From assembly GCF_004664715.2 (NCBI RefSeq), contig NC_051083.1, positions 114,207,534 through 114,271,533 on the forward strand: a stretch of 64,000 nucleotides of DNA, written 5' to 3'. Every line of letters begins with the position of its first letter. The first letter of the stretch is position 1. The notes beneath the pieces were generated by a model, which was given only the letters and a program-made list of their open reading frames with translations, was not told the origin of the DNA and ran no database searches. The translations under genes were made by a program, and so were the position numbers. The DNA is from Peromyscus leucopus (taxonomy: Eukaryota > Chordata > Mammalia > Rodentia > Cricetidae). Positions 9,104 to 19,568 of this stretch are shown here, in pieces.

Positions 9104-12100
9104 CTGCAAAATATTAAAAATACATTACATAGGTTTCAAATTCAAATAGAAACCTGACAGTAAAAATACAACATAGATTATTTCAAATGTGATGATGTTC
9201 CTGAGGTAGACCTTTGTTCCTGTCTGGAGATACCCAAATTTACAATGAATTTGAAGAGAGGTACTAAGAGGCAAGTTTCCTTTTATGTGCATGTGTGCAT
9301 GTGTGCGTGCTCTCTTACAATCTGGAGATTTAAGCTAGGGTCTTGTACATGCTAGGCAATTCCTTTACTGTTAAGGAAAACATATTTTAGTAACAACTCA
9401 ATCTAATTTAACTTTCTGGAGACTCTTCCTTAAAATATAGATTGGGGCTAGAATCAATACCGATTGGGGCTCCATCAATAACTATCTCCTGAAAAATTCA
9501 TACTTTAAAATATAAAATTGCGGCAAAAGCCTTTCTTAAGACAGCCCAAGTCCAGCAAAAGCTGACTACCTTTTGGTTAATTTCCTCTCTGATTTTTCGC
9601 CGATGTTCGTCAGCTTTTGCTTCTCGCTTAACTTCTTCTCCAATCTTTGATAGAAGTGTCATCTCCTTGGATTGCCATTCCTATGGGACATGCCATTACA
9701 GTTCTCAGCATATGTCTACTTCATTTTAAAACTATTTTCTTTTTCCCCAACCAATATGCAAATTAGGTCAAATCAATGGCCTAACACATTTTGGGTCAAT
9801 AATAAAGCAAATCTTGCACTGACTTGTGAACGTGCTTATCTATCTGCCATTCCCTGGGACTGTCCTGCTGGATATGATGAAGTGGAACAGGAAAGAAATT
9901 ATTTTGTTATTACAACCATGAAGCCAGCACAAATGTGACTCTGAAGATGAATCTCAAAAGATACTGGCAAAAGGGTGTTGACTTCTAACTCAGGGAAGAC
10001 ATCACATGTACTTGGCTGCTCTTAAAGGTATTCTGACAGAGAAACTAAACAAATAGCCATGCCAGAAATCATGTGGAGGTCAAAGGACAACTCTACGGAC
10101 TGAGCTCTCTACTTACAACTTCATATATGTTCTGGGACTTGAACTTAGGTCACCAGGCTTGCAGCGGAAGTGCCTTTCCCAGTGAATCCTTCTAGCCTGG
10201 TTTCTTTTCTAAACTCAACTTCAAAGGATAGAGTGAATCTGTTCAAGTAGTTTACAGAAAAAAAGAACCATGCAAGTTTCCCATTTAAAATTACTCCTCA
10301 CCTCTTCAATCTCTTTGTGTTGATTCAGTTTTGTTTGAACATTATGCCAATGTAGTCTGTCTTCTTCTTCTAACTGCAGTGTGTTTCGTCTTCCCAAGGT
10401 GTCTTCAATTTTGTCTAGTTCTTTATTAATCATACGCAGATGTCTAAGTAGAAGTGAAACAAAGGAATGTAAGTCTTTCAGCATACCTGCCACTCTGGAA
10501 CTCTGCAATATCAACATGCATTCTGGTATACTCTGAGATGAATGGATGGATTATAGGAACCACATCATGAGTAGTAACTAGCTTTCAATTAAGATAAATT
10601 TTTTGAAAAAGAAAAAGTGTACAATTTTTTTCCCTTTAGCTTCTAAGGCTGCAGCTTGATTTCTGCATGGTATGTGTGATTAGTAGCTGAAGGAAAATAC
10701 CCAGTTGTTAGAGGAATGGCATGTTTACTTTAGCATCAGATAAAGTTGCAGCAATTTGATCATTGTGACTTTAAAATAATTTACTTAAACTCATGTTTGA
10801 TATGTGTTAAAGATACTCTCTCTCCCTCTGGCACCACAGACCTGGCTTTCACTAGATCAGTGATTTATATTTTGCATTTCTTCAATAACAGTTTGACTTG
10901 CCTCTTGGGCTCCTGGCAGCTCCAGTTTCTCAGGTAGAAACTGAACTTCCTAGCCTTAGGAACAAGGTTCCCATTCCCTGCACCTCTTGATGTCATTTTT
11001 ATAGTTTAATTTTTTAAATTGTGTGTTGGTGTTTTGTCCATAAGTAAGTCTGTGCACCACGTGCATGCAGGGCCTGTGGAGGGCATCAGATCCCTTAAAA
11101 CTGGAGTTATCGACAGTTGTGAGCCACCATGAGGGTACTGGGATTCAGACTCTAGTCCACTGGAGGAGCAGGCCCCCTTGATTACCTCTTTAGTTCCCCA
11201 TGTTGAAAATGCTGAGGGCCTTCAATGTGTCTAGTACCTTTCTGACTCCATCTTCAATTCTTTCTATTTTTTTGCAGTTTTGGGGGTCTCTAGTGTGCCC
11301 ATTTTGAAATATGCTCGAACCCTGACTCTACCTTCTTTTTATTATATGGTCTTGATGCGGGGAAGTCTTCTTCCCTTCTCGTAACAACCACTGCTGAAAT
11401 GAGGCAGCAGCGGCAGCTTCGTCACAAGCTCGTCTCTCTTCGTTCAGCTTATTCACCTGGCTTTCTATAATTTTCTGTAAGAAAACAATTATTGGACGTC
11501 AGATGCTTGACAGAAATAACCCTTTCCTTTGATATATTTTCTTTAAATTTAATCTTAAGTAAATGTTCTGAGTATTACAAACTGTTAATTCTGCTAACCA
11601 GCTTTTAGGCTTTGCATGGCCTCATCCCACAAATAAACTTTTTATATGTAGAAATCAAATGGGATCTCTATCTTTTACAGATTCTTTATAGGGGCATTAT
11701 TCCTGGAATATTTTAAGGAAATATTGTGCAAAGAGTGTAGCTTTTCACAAATCTTTTCATGGGTCCCATGAAAATAAAACAAACTCAAATATTTAACTTA
11801 CTTGTTCCCTGACATAATTTCTCTCAAAGTCAATTTTTAAAGTGGTAAGATATTGTCTGTATTTGTTCAACTCTTTTAAGGAACATATGACCTAAAATTC
11901 AAAATGAAAAACATTATAAAGTTTGAAAATTACAACATGTTTATAGAAGTGAAGAAGAACATTCATTTTAGTGACAGTTGTGGGATACAGTGTAAGAATG
12001 CAGTTTTGGTGACATTTGGGTAGTCAGGATCTTTAGACAGTTGATGACCCACCAGAGATTTTTCTAAATAGTTCACTAACATAGCTCCAACTTAAAGTTC

Positions 12101-13761
12101 CTTCTCGAGACATGAAAATAAATGTGTCAGTGCATTCACATACCAAAAACTGCAATTATCTTTTCCCATCACTGAAAAATTGTCAACTAGAAAGCAGCTT
12201 TTACAAGAAAAAACTAGGCATTTTACTGGCTTCTTTCTGCGATATCTGCTAGTGTTCTACTAGAAGTTGGCAATGGTATTAAAGCATCTAGCAAGTGCCT
12301 AGAGTTTGCTGGACAGAAGCAGGCCTCCACGCACTTTGTTATTGCTGGTGATGTATCCTCCCTGTCTTAGTTTCTTGAGCATGTCTTTTCGTCTGAAGTA
12401 TGCTTTAAGATGTGGATCGTGAAGACTTTGGTAGGTGGTTTCCATGAGTCTACAGTAAGGATCACTAAGATTAAAACCAAAAGATGGCCGATAAAGCTGC
12501 AAAAAGAAACATATTTGAAATTATTGCAAATGCAAAATTCATGAAAATACACTTTTAAACATCAGTTTATTGAAATAATTAGAATGTTCACTGGAAATAA
12601 AATACACAAGCAGAAACAGAAGTGAAAGAATGTAATGGGTTGATCTGGGTAAATATAATGCCCTTCAATGAACTTCCCTCTCTTCTCCCCTCTAATTTTT
12701 ACTTTAGAAGTGGCACGTGGAATACTATTTATGAACTCTGTGCTTGATATACCTATAGCCTCTACCTTAGTCCAGTTCCTGTATACATAGGTCAGGATAG
12801 ACTGTCAACAAAGAGACGAGAGTACATGCAAAGTTTCAGGAGCCAGATGAACCAAGGCACAGAAGTAGAAATCAGCATGTTGTATATGTGTATGCCAGAA
12901 AGATCACAACCTGTCAAGCTGAGGCTGTGGTTGAAGAAAAGTCTGGATGGAGTGATTGCAGCTCTTTCTGGGGCTTTCCATCATTAAAGTGAGTTTAAAG
13001 ACTTTAAAACATTGCAGCTCACTTAATTGCATTTGTGTGAAACTGAAGGTGATATACAAAGTGCAATCATAAAATGTTTCAAATTTAACAGCTAAAAAGG
13101 GCAAAGAAAACCACTTAAACACCATTAAAACATAGTTTACCTTTTCACTTATATTTGTGGTATAGAATATGTTAGTACTTCCTGGGATAATAGGTAGTTT
13201 CGCCCCCAGGGGTAAGTCCAACAGGCTAGATGGTCCAATCTTCGGAACAACAGGTTTCTGTCTCTTCTGTGGGAAAGAAATGCAAATGTTTGTCTTTTCT
13301 ACTAGGAAGTGTTCATTTAGTTTACATCAGTTGTCACACCTGAACCAGATAGCACAACCCAGGTTGTTAGGCACCTGGGTGGAAGGATCCGCCTGGCTGC
13401 AAAGCAAGAAGACCTTACCTCCCCACTTCCTAAGCCAGCACCCTACTTCTGGGTCCTGCCCAGGTTAGTATAAGTCAGTGGCACCTTGAGTCACCCGTTG
13501 CCCTGGTCAGAAGGTGGGAGGTTCCATTGTGAAAAATTCTGTCCTGTACCTGCCCCTCAGCCAGAGTCTTTCCCCATGATTCTACCTGCTGGCCTGAAAC
13601 CTGCCCTGACCAAGAAAGAAGGGCAATGAATAAATGGACACTATGGAGGGCCCACCACTCACGGTACTACAAGTGTCTTTGTCAGTTTTGAGGTTGCCAG
13701 AAGCCGCTTTGGAGGCGGCAGCCTCAGCAGCCTTCAAACAGTTGTTCAGGTACAAGTCCAT
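8974..13761 (-). CDS. Fsip2l: FSIP2-family gene, 5' portion: eight coding exons (FSIP2-like)
   Basis: FSIP2 is a very large protein of the fibrous sheath of the sperm tail, a scaffold linked to AKAP4; human FSIP2 defects cause malformed flagella. The spliced product here follows the FSIP2 N-terminus block by block: MDLYLNNCLKAA start, LDLPLGAKLPIIPGS, RPSFGFNLSDPYCRL, SLHDPHLKAY, GGYITSNNK, CSLKELNKYRQYL, then a charged, probably coiled-coil stretch ending with RMAYHLQKLQ. Exons: 13663-13761, 13141-13266, 12335-12496, 11802-11891, 11332-11474, 10302-10443, 9570-9680, 8974-9103. Introns all begin GT and end AG, phases agree, and 1003 nt join without a stop, so the gene looks intact here. Divergence from FSIP2 as I recall it favours the FSIP2-like paralog, but FSIP2 itself is not excluded. 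The large downstream exons are not seen. Confidence 0.82.
9285..9380 (-). mobile_element. ID/B4-like SINE fragment (intron 7)
   Basis: The stretch AGGGTCTTGTACATGCTAGG near 9340 is the reverse complement of the box-containing head of tRNA-Ala-derived rodent SINEs. It is short and decayed. Confidence 0.45.
9570..9680 (-). CDS. Fsip2l: FSIP2-like exon 7
   Basis: 37 codons, phase 0 to 0, acceptor CCCATAG|GAA, donor AAAAG|GTAGTC. It encodes EWQSKEMTLLSKIGEEVKRE and a basic tail, matching the EWKTKEML..KIGEDVKREA segment of FSIP2. Confidence 0.82.
10065..10200 (-). mobile_element. B3/B2-related SINE (intron 6)
   Basis: ATGTGGAGGTCAAAGGACAA followed by ACTTAGGTCACCAGGCTTGC and CCCAGTGAATCCTTCTAGCC is a reverse-oriented B3-type body and head, moderately diverged. 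Confidence 0.65.
10302..10443 (-). CDS. Fsip2l: FSIP2-like exon 6
   Basis: One base completes the codon split with exon 5, then 47 codons follow. Acceptor CTACTTAG|A, donor GAAGAG|GTGAGG, ending in phase 0. The product is charged and helix-prone: MINKELDKIEDTLGRRNTLQ followed by a glutamate run and the end KEIEE. The exact phase match with exon 5 supports both boundaries. Confidence 0.8.
11030..11200 (-). mobile_element. B2 SINE (intron 5)
   Basis: GTGCATGCAGGGCCTGTGGA, GAGTTATCGACAGTTGTGAGC and the following segments form a diverged reverse-oriented B2 element. Confidence 0.7.
11332..11474 (-). CDS. Fsip2l: FSIP2-like exon 5
   Basis: 47 codons plus two bases. Acceptor TTACAG|AAA, donor AGAAG|GTAGAG, ending in phase 2. 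It includes ESQVNKLNEE, an alanine run and FQQWLLREG, comparable to the FQNWLLKEG segment of FSIP2. Confidence 0.78.
11802..11891 (-). CDS. Fsip2l: FSIP2-like exon 4
   Basis: 30 codons, phase 0 to 0, acceptor TTTTAG|GTC and donor GAACAA|GTAAGT. It encodes VICSLKELNKYRQYLTTLK followed by DFERNYVREQ, which continues directly from exon 3 as in FSIP2. Confidence 0.85.
12335..12496 (-). CDS. Fsip2l: FSIP2-like exon 3
   Basis: 54 codons, phase 0 to 0, acceptor TTTTTGCAG|CTT, donor AACAAA|GTGCGT. This is the best conserved exon, with RPSFGFNLSDPYCRL, SLHDPHLKAY and GGYITSNNK. It is the strongest single piece of evidence for the family. Confidence 0.88.
13141..13266 (-). CDS. Fsip2l: FSIP2-like exon 2
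   Basis: 42 codons, phase 0 to 0, acceptor CCCACAG|AAG and donor GAAAAG|GTAAAC. It carries the conserved LDLPLGAKLPIIPGS segment and a YTTNISEK end, as in FSIP2. The intron between this exon and exon 1 is 396 nt. Confidence 0.82.
13663..13761 (-). CDS. Fsip2l: FSIP2-like exon 1 (start codon exon)
   Basis: ATG at 13761 opens 33 codons, MDLYLNNCLKAAEAAASKAA and onward, ending in phase 0 at ACC|GTGAGT. The alanine-rich opening after M-x-L-Y-L matches the FSIP2 N-terminus. No other in-frame ATG in this exon fits better. Confidence 0.82.
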
Positions 13762-14014
13762 GGCTACCCGTCAGCCCCCAAGGGCTGGGGGCTGAGGGAG
13801 TGGACTGTCTTCTGGTCTCCCTTCCTGCGACTGTCTTCTCCGGTGTCTGGATCAAGACTGAGCCAAGGCCCTAGACAGCCTGGTAACAGGACCTCAAGAA
13901 CGCACACATCACAATGCTGCCTTGCTGACATCCTTAGTGGGCGCCCTCAAGGCCACGCCCAATGGGCGTCGCCCTTAAGACACGTCATACCAGCAGAGAT
14001 CACCCAGTAGAAGT

Positions 14015-14120
14015 TTCCAAAATAGATGTGGCTCCAACAGAAGTAGCTCTAACAGATGCCACTTCAACCGCTGTCGGTTTCTAAAGAAGATGCCAACAAA
14101 GACATTGCCTCAACACACAC
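14015..14120. repeat. Decayed 15-bp tandem repeat upstream of the gene
   Basis: From 14025 the plus strand reads as 15-bp units: GATGTGGCTCCAACA, GAAGTAGCTCTAACA, GATGCCACTTCAACC, then more decayed copies and GACATTGCCTCAACA. Consensus is about GAYGTNGCTYCAACA. One frame would give five-residue repeats (DVAPT, EVALT), but it meets a stop within the array, so coding is unlikely. Confidence 0.6.
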
Positions 14121-14180
14121 CGCCCAACCGACAATCCCTCCATGGCTGCCCCGATAGACATTTGTTCCAGCTGATGTCGA

Positions 14181-14281
14181 GCCACTGAGTGTCATCCCAG
14201 TGGATGTCGCATTAATAGACGTCATCCTTAGGCCACTGAGTGTCATCCCAGTAGATGTCGCATTAATAGACGTCATCCTTG
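14181..14281. repeat. 51-bp direct tandem duplication
   Basis: Two adjacent 51-bp copies, 14181-14231 and about 14232-14281, both begin GCCACTGAGTGTCATCCCAG and both contain GATGTCGCATTAATAGACGTC. They differ at only a few positions, so the duplication is fairly recent. Each copy carries GACGTCAT, a CRE-like site. The unit itself resembles the 15-bp repeat just to the left. Confidence 0.85.
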
Positions 14282-14339
14282 GGCACGGGTAAAGACCTGG
14301 GTGCCTCTCTAGGAGCGCATGCGCATCACGCAAACCTGG

Positions 14340-14480
14340 CAGCTTGAATGATTTGAGTTGGGAAAGTACCCTGAAAGGCCCTTAAAGAGTACCCTAGTGG
14401 TGATGCTGCCACGTGGTTTAGCTGAAGGGTAGTCTGGCTACAGAGTGAAACCCTGTCCATAAATAACAAAAGAAAATTAA
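14340..14480 (+). mobile_element. Unassigned dispersed repeat with a B1-like tail
   Basis: ACCCTAGTGGTGATGCTGCC...GTGGTTTAGCTGAAG (about 14391-14427) recurs in diverged form at about 18204-18240. It is followed by GGCTACAGAGTGAAACCCTG and an A-rich tail like the 3' end of a B1. Confidence 0.4.
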
Positions 14481-14880
14481 ACAAAACCCCAAAGCTGTCA
14501 GATATTAATCCCAACAGACTTTGTGGGGTTTTGTAAATTCTACAGCAATCATTAAAAACTATGTAAGGCGGTAATTTAAAACATCATCAAAAATTAAGAT
14601 GGTTTTCTAAGAGTGTTCAAGAAACTTGCAGGAACACAAGAGAAACCAAGGAGCAATTAAGCAAGTAGAGAGAAATGGATACTAAAATAAATGACTTAAT
14701 CCTTCACATATCAGCAATTACTTTACATTTGATAGTCTAAACCTGACAATGAAGGGGCAGAGACAGGCAGAATAAATGAACAAACATGATAGCACTATAT
14801 GCTGTCAATAAAAGATGTTCAGAAGATACAGTGACATAAGCAAGTTGAAAAATTAAAGGATGTGAAAGCATATTCAAAAC
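14481..14880. other. No feature recognised
   Basis: AT-rich sequence without a long open frame. It may be further decay of the L1 that follows, but no diagnostic motif was seen. Confidence 0.4.
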
Positions 14881-15140
14881 AGATTCCAATAAAAGTGGGT
14901 GTGGTCATATATTAAACTACATATTGTTAAAGACAAAAAGAAACATTATGTAATAACAAAAAGATCATCCCACCAGGAAAATATTCTAATTCTAAGTGTC
15001 CATATGCTAGATTGTAGAGCTTCAGAATACACAAAGCAGAAAACAGTAGAGATAAAAGGAGAAATAGACATTCAACACTTGCCAATAGAAGATTATATAA
15101 ACATAAGTCAGGCCATCCTGATGCCTATTCAATAGGTTAA
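14881..15140 (+). mobile_element. Old L1 ORF2 fragment
   Basis: The order of an AAAAAGATCATCCCACCAGG-like block, ATTCTAAGTGTCCATATGC and GGAGAAATAGACATTCAAC resembles the endonuclease part of mammalian L1 ORF2. The 79-codon open frame here is a remnant without a function. Confidence 0.5.
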
Positions 15141-15244
15141 ATATTTGTACCTACATAATGTATTCCTCAGGAAAAATAGCATTGAGTGAAACCCAACAAG
15201 CTCCAAGATGATATACCTGACATTTAAAGTATGTTTATGATACT

Positions 15245-15480
15245 CATTTATGAAATAATTAGATCTGAATGTCTCCAAAGGATATGTGCCAAGGTCTTGG
15301 CTTCCAGCCTGTGGTGCTATTGGAGGTGGTGGAACGTCAGGAGACTGGGTCTAGTAGGAGGAACTAGGTCACTGAGGACCTACCTTTGAAGGCTATAGTG
15401 ATATCCAACTCCCACCTCAAACAATGTGCTTCCTGGCCACAATGCCAGGGTGAGCAATATTCCTCTTCTACATGCCCTGA
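15245..15480 (+). mobile_element. Ancient interspersed repeat, family uncertain
   Basis: ATTGGAGGTGGTGGAACGTC followed by AGGAACTAGGTCACTGAGG and CTTCCTGGCCACAATGCC resembles repeats with a 'gaggtggggcc...ggtcatgagg' body (MaLR or L1-associated). Confidence 0.4.
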
Positions 15481-15599
15481 CATAACATACTATCTATCTG
15501 GATCCCAAAAAAGCAACAATGGCAACTGCAGATGAACTGAAGTCTTTAAAACTCTAATCCAAAATAAAATTCGTCTTTTGAAAGTTGATATATTTCAGA

Positions 15600-15685
15600 T
15601 ATTTTTTTACTCACACAAATAGTAATAATAATATAAAAAATATAATATAATAATATAATAAATATAATAAATATAATATAACCTT
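15600..15685. repeat. AT-rich (AATATAATA)n low-complexity tract
   Basis: Repeated AATAATATAATAAATATAAT-like units, probably an expanded A-rich tail. Confidence 0.7.
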
Positions 15686-15784
15686 AGGAAGAAAGAGAAA
15701 TGAATGAATCATTAAGAGGATATGGGAACTTTGACTTCATTTGTTTTATCTTATTCCTTTTTTAAAAGAAAATAGGTATGCGTC

Positions 15785-15846
15785 TCTCCCTCCCTCCCTC
15801 CCTCCCTCCCTCCCTCCCTCCCTCCTTCCCTCCCTCCCCCCCCCCT
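15785..15846. repeat. (TCCC)n microsatellite
   Basis: About 13 TCCC units ending in a C run, directly abutting the tail side of the reverse B2 that follows. It probably grew from the SINE's A-rich tail. Confidence 0.9.
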
Positions 15847-16018
15847 CTGTATCACATGTGTGTGGATGCCCAAGTACGCCAGAAGAGGATGTTGGATCCC
15901 CTGGAGTTGAAGTTGCAGACAGTTGTGAGCCAGCAAATATGGGTACTGGGAACCGAACTTGACTCCTCTGGAAGATCAGCAAGTGTTCTTAACTGCTGAG
16001 CCAACCCTCCAGTCCCTT
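15847..16018 (-). mobile_element. B2 SINE
   Basis: GTGGATGCCCAAGTACGCCA, AGTTGCAGACAGTTGTGAGC and AACTGCTGAGCCAACCCTCC form a complete reverse-oriented B2. Confidence 0.85.
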
Positions 16019-16216
16019 CATTTTATTCTTTAAAATAAAATCTTGCCATGAAAGCAGAATCAGTACTATTTACATGGAAAAGGGGGACAATCTGGAGGGG
16101 GAATAAAGGACCTTGGAGAGTACAGGTATGGAATATGAGCAAAATAGAGCTATAAACACATATAAATATGCACATTTATATATGAACATGTAATAATGAA
16201 AATTTTGTACATTAAA

Positions 16217-16332
16217 TAAGCAATTTTTTTTAATTTTATTTTACAATACCATTCAGTTCTACATAACAGCCTCAGATTCCCTTGTTCTCCCCCTTCCTGC
16301 CCCCCTCCCCTTCCCCCAGCCCACCCCCTAAA
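16217..16332 (-). mobile_element. L1 3' end fragment
   Basis: T-rich start, then a C-rich block (TTCCCCCAGCCCACCCCC) typical of rodent L1 3' UTR ends in reverse. Confidence 0.6.
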
Positions 16333-16982
16333 TAAGCAAAAATTTTAAAGTTGAGTTTCTTAGTTCCCTTATCTTATCTCTTCCTGTATTTTTAGAACAT
16401 TTCAGTACTAATGTCTGTAATGTTATGATATTTAATATACACTGATGTAATCAATGTATAGAATATCTTGGAGTGTCAGAGCCTGTAGTAGCTTCTAGGG
16501 CTGCCTCTCAAAAGTGCCACAAACTAGATGCTTTACAAAACAACAGAATTTATCATTTCAGTGTTGGAGGGTAGATATCTTAATGTGGTGGCAGCGCCCC
16601 CACCCCCATCTTCTGGAATGGGTTATGGGTCTATTTAACTGCATGGCTTCCTTTCGGAGCTTTGAGGACATTCTCTTCTGTAATGACCTTCCTTTTCAGA
16701 GAATTTACACTTCCTGAAATGCAACTACTGTGCTCTCCACAGCCTCTCTGATCAAGGGGGCAGGTGATTTATCAGAAGTATAAGGCCCCTTTTGAGGTGT
16801 GATCACTTGTTTCTGTAGGACCTGGATAAACCAGGAGAGACGCAAGCCAATGTCAAAGTGGTAGCTGTCCTCTTAGCTACTCTATCTTCATTGGCTTTGG
16901 CCTCTAAGTGTGGCTGTTGCATGCCAAGATCAGTTAAATCAGTCTTGAAGAATGAAAACTAGTTTAAAATTTACTTGTTACA

Positions 16983-17120
16983 GTGGGACATGGTGGTACA
17001 TGCCTTTAATCGGAGCACTAGAGGCAGAGGCAGACAGATCTCTGTGAGTTTGATGCCATTCAATGTTACTTAGTGAGACTCATTGTTAAAAGCAAAACAA
17101 TCTCCCCCCAAACAAACAAA
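16983..17120 (+). mobile_element. B1 SINE
   Basis: GGGACATGGTGGTACATGCC, CTTTAATCGGAGCACTAGAGG and GATCTCTGTGAGTTTGATGCC, then an A-rich tail. Moderately diverged B1. Confidence 0.85.
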
Positions 17121-17284
17121 AACACCATCCAACCTACCAAACAAAAAAGCTTATCTTTTTAGGTACCTATAGCCCGTTATATCTCGTTTTCACACTTGCT
17201 GGTTACTTTTTGTCTTCCTCCCCTCCTCAAAATTGTTGATGTAATTTGGGTTTTTTTTTTTTTAAACCATTAAAGACTGGACAC

Positions 17285-17960
17285 ATCTCATTACTTTAAT
17301 TTTTTTGATAGTTTCATACATGTATATATGAAATTTTGGTCATTTTTATGCCCTGCTGTCTCCTATTGAAATCCTTTCCCAACAAGCCCTCCTCCTACTT
17401 TCAGGCCTCCTCATGTTTGACCCACTGAGTTAAGTTAGAATCGTTTATTCAGGCATGGGTGGGATGATGTTTACTGGACTGTGGGCAACTGATCAGTGAC
17501 TATACCACTGGGAAAAATGACACCCCCCCCCAGCAACCGTCAACTGTCAATAGACCCTCAGGGAGGGGTGAGACCTCATGGGACCTTCTTGCATCTGTCA
17601 TTCAGTGTCAATAGGTAGAGTTTGGAGCAGATAAACATAGCCGCAGTGAATTCATGTGTACAAGAGCTATGTCATGTCTCCCCCTTTTATGCTCTCTTTC
17701 ATGATGATCCCTGAGCCATGGATGGTATGATATAGATGTCTCATTTAGGGCAAAGCACTCCACCATCACTTATTCTCAGCATTGTGATAGTTATGGGTGT
17801 CTACATTAACTGCCACCTGCTGCAGTAACAAGCCTCTCCAATGAAGTTGGGGGAAAACACCAACCTCAAATGGCAACCAGAAGCTGGACATCTCAGTTTT
17901 AAGTCTTTTACAAAACAGATCTACCTGGAAGGCTACAAGAGCTTAAGCTATCAATTATTA
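17285..17960 (-). mobile_element. Rodent L1 3' UTR
   Basis: Reverse-oriented L1 3' end beginning at a T-rich tail complement. It includes GATCAGTGACTATACCACTG, CAGCAACCGTCAACTGTCAA and GATGATCCCTGAGCCATGGA, segments I associate with murid/cricetid L1 3' UTRs. Confidence 0.6.
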
Positions 17961-18509
17961 GCAATATCTCTTCAATAGCTAACAAATTGTTTTGTGACAT
18001 TGTACAAAGCCAAATTAATACTATCTTTCTTCACTTTTATAATAAAACATTCATTAGATTTGTTTAAGTCTTATGAATTAAAAGTAATTTAAATTTATAT
18101 TTACTCTTGTTTACTTATAGACTGATTTGAAGTAAGCATACCATTATAGCATTTATCTACAGTTGGCTCACAAAAATGTCAAATCATATAACTACATGGT
18201 AAGACCCTAGTGCTGAAGCTACCCTATGGTTTAGCTGAAGAACATACAGAGAAATCAGTACTAAACTGACTGGGAAATTTCTTATCTTCAGGAAAGCTTC
18301 CATAGTGGTGGAAGTTGCTATCCAGGCTGGTGGGGAAAAAAAGACATCAATAGTCTTACTCAGCACTGCACACTACAATATTGACCTGCCAAGCAAGATA
18401 TGCCACTGGTACAATAGAGACAGGACTGTTTATGGAGTAACTAACTACTTTCTGATTTTGAGGTTTGATCTACAGGATGGAATGTCATGTCTGATCCTAT
18501 AATACTGGT

Positions 18510-19215
18510 CAAAAGTCCATGGTTTGGATGGTCATAGACCATAAAATCATTATTGTTATTTTGCTAAATGGTTGCATCATCAAATTGCCATTGAAACATT
18601 TATGGTCATCTCCATAGACATGAGGTTTTCTCAAACTTGGATAGAGAAGCTTCTCTTTGCAATGTAGAGACTCCTAACTTGTCAACGTGCTGAGAAAAAG
18701 AGACAGTGAGTGATTTTCCCTAAATGGAACATCTTTAACAAGCTCAAAAAGTCTCAGGGATTGTTGTGGAAGAAGAGATAGAAAGAATGTAAGAAGAGCC
18801 AAAGAATGAAGAAGAGGGAACACATGAACACACAGTAGCTGGGTTTACCTGCATAGGGCCTGCACAAAATCAAACCAATCAAAATTCTGGTGTAGACAAG
18901 GGAGGTGCTCTCCAGGGCCCACCCATTCTTAAAAACTATTGGCAGTTGATAACTGCTGGGGAAGGGAGGGTCATTTTTTCTTGAGGATATGGCCACTAGT
19001 AGGTTTCCCATGCTCCAGGAGAGGGCCCCACATCCATGTACATGTGATAAGAACTAATTGGAGTTAGTGGGTTATAGAAGGAAGAGGAAAAAATGAAGAG
19101 GAGGAAGAAGAAGACATGAAGTTGGGGGTATGTGGGGAATTGGAAGGGGGAAGTGGGATAGACATGATAATATTTGTATACATGTATGAAATTCTCAAAG
19201 AATAATATAATATCA
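18510..19215 (+). mobile_element. Rodent L1 3' UTR and 3' end
   Basis: ACTATTGGCAGTTGATAACTGC, GGATATGGCCACTAGTAGG and the terminal ATGAAATTCTCAAAGAATAA are typical of the Lx-like L1 3' end. A similar 3' end recurs at 46690-46980. Confidence 0.7.
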
Positions 19216-19568
19216 AATAATATATATATAGAATAGCTAGACAAGCAGACAAAATGGTATTTAAACAATTACAGTGACACTTGAGTAAATGACTCAAACA
19301 ACACACAGCATGATTAGATTTCATCACAGCCTACTCAGTAGAAAGAAGGCAGACAATTTTATCTCAAATACATAAAGTTTAAACATTGAGAGAGACCCTG
19401 TGATGGCAAATAGTTGAAAAGTAAACTTATGTGGACATAAATGAAAGAAATATTTGTAGAAAATAATCAGCCATTGAACTAAAATTTTGTGTCTTATTTG
19501 ATGGTGAGAGATGTGATGTCATTTTGAGGTCAGGGTCTTGGCTTCAAGCTTAGACCAGTTTTTCCATG

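Larger units (their letters stand above)
13762..14340 (-). promoter_or_regulatory. Putative 5' flank/promoter of the FSIP2-like gene
   Basis: This is the region immediately upstream of the start codon on the gene's strand. It holds more CpG than the rest of the window (for example around 13935-13990). It contains a repeated CRE-like TGACGT motif at about 14220-14227 and 14271-14278. The transcription start itself cannot be placed from sequence. A role of CREB/CREM factors is inference from the motif and the expected testis expression of the family. Confidence 0.45.

Noticed and set aside
13935..13990. A CpG island of full size at the promoter
   Set aside because: CpG is enriched locally but the stretch is short and mixed with AT-rich repeat; it would probably not meet standard island criteria, which I could not compute.
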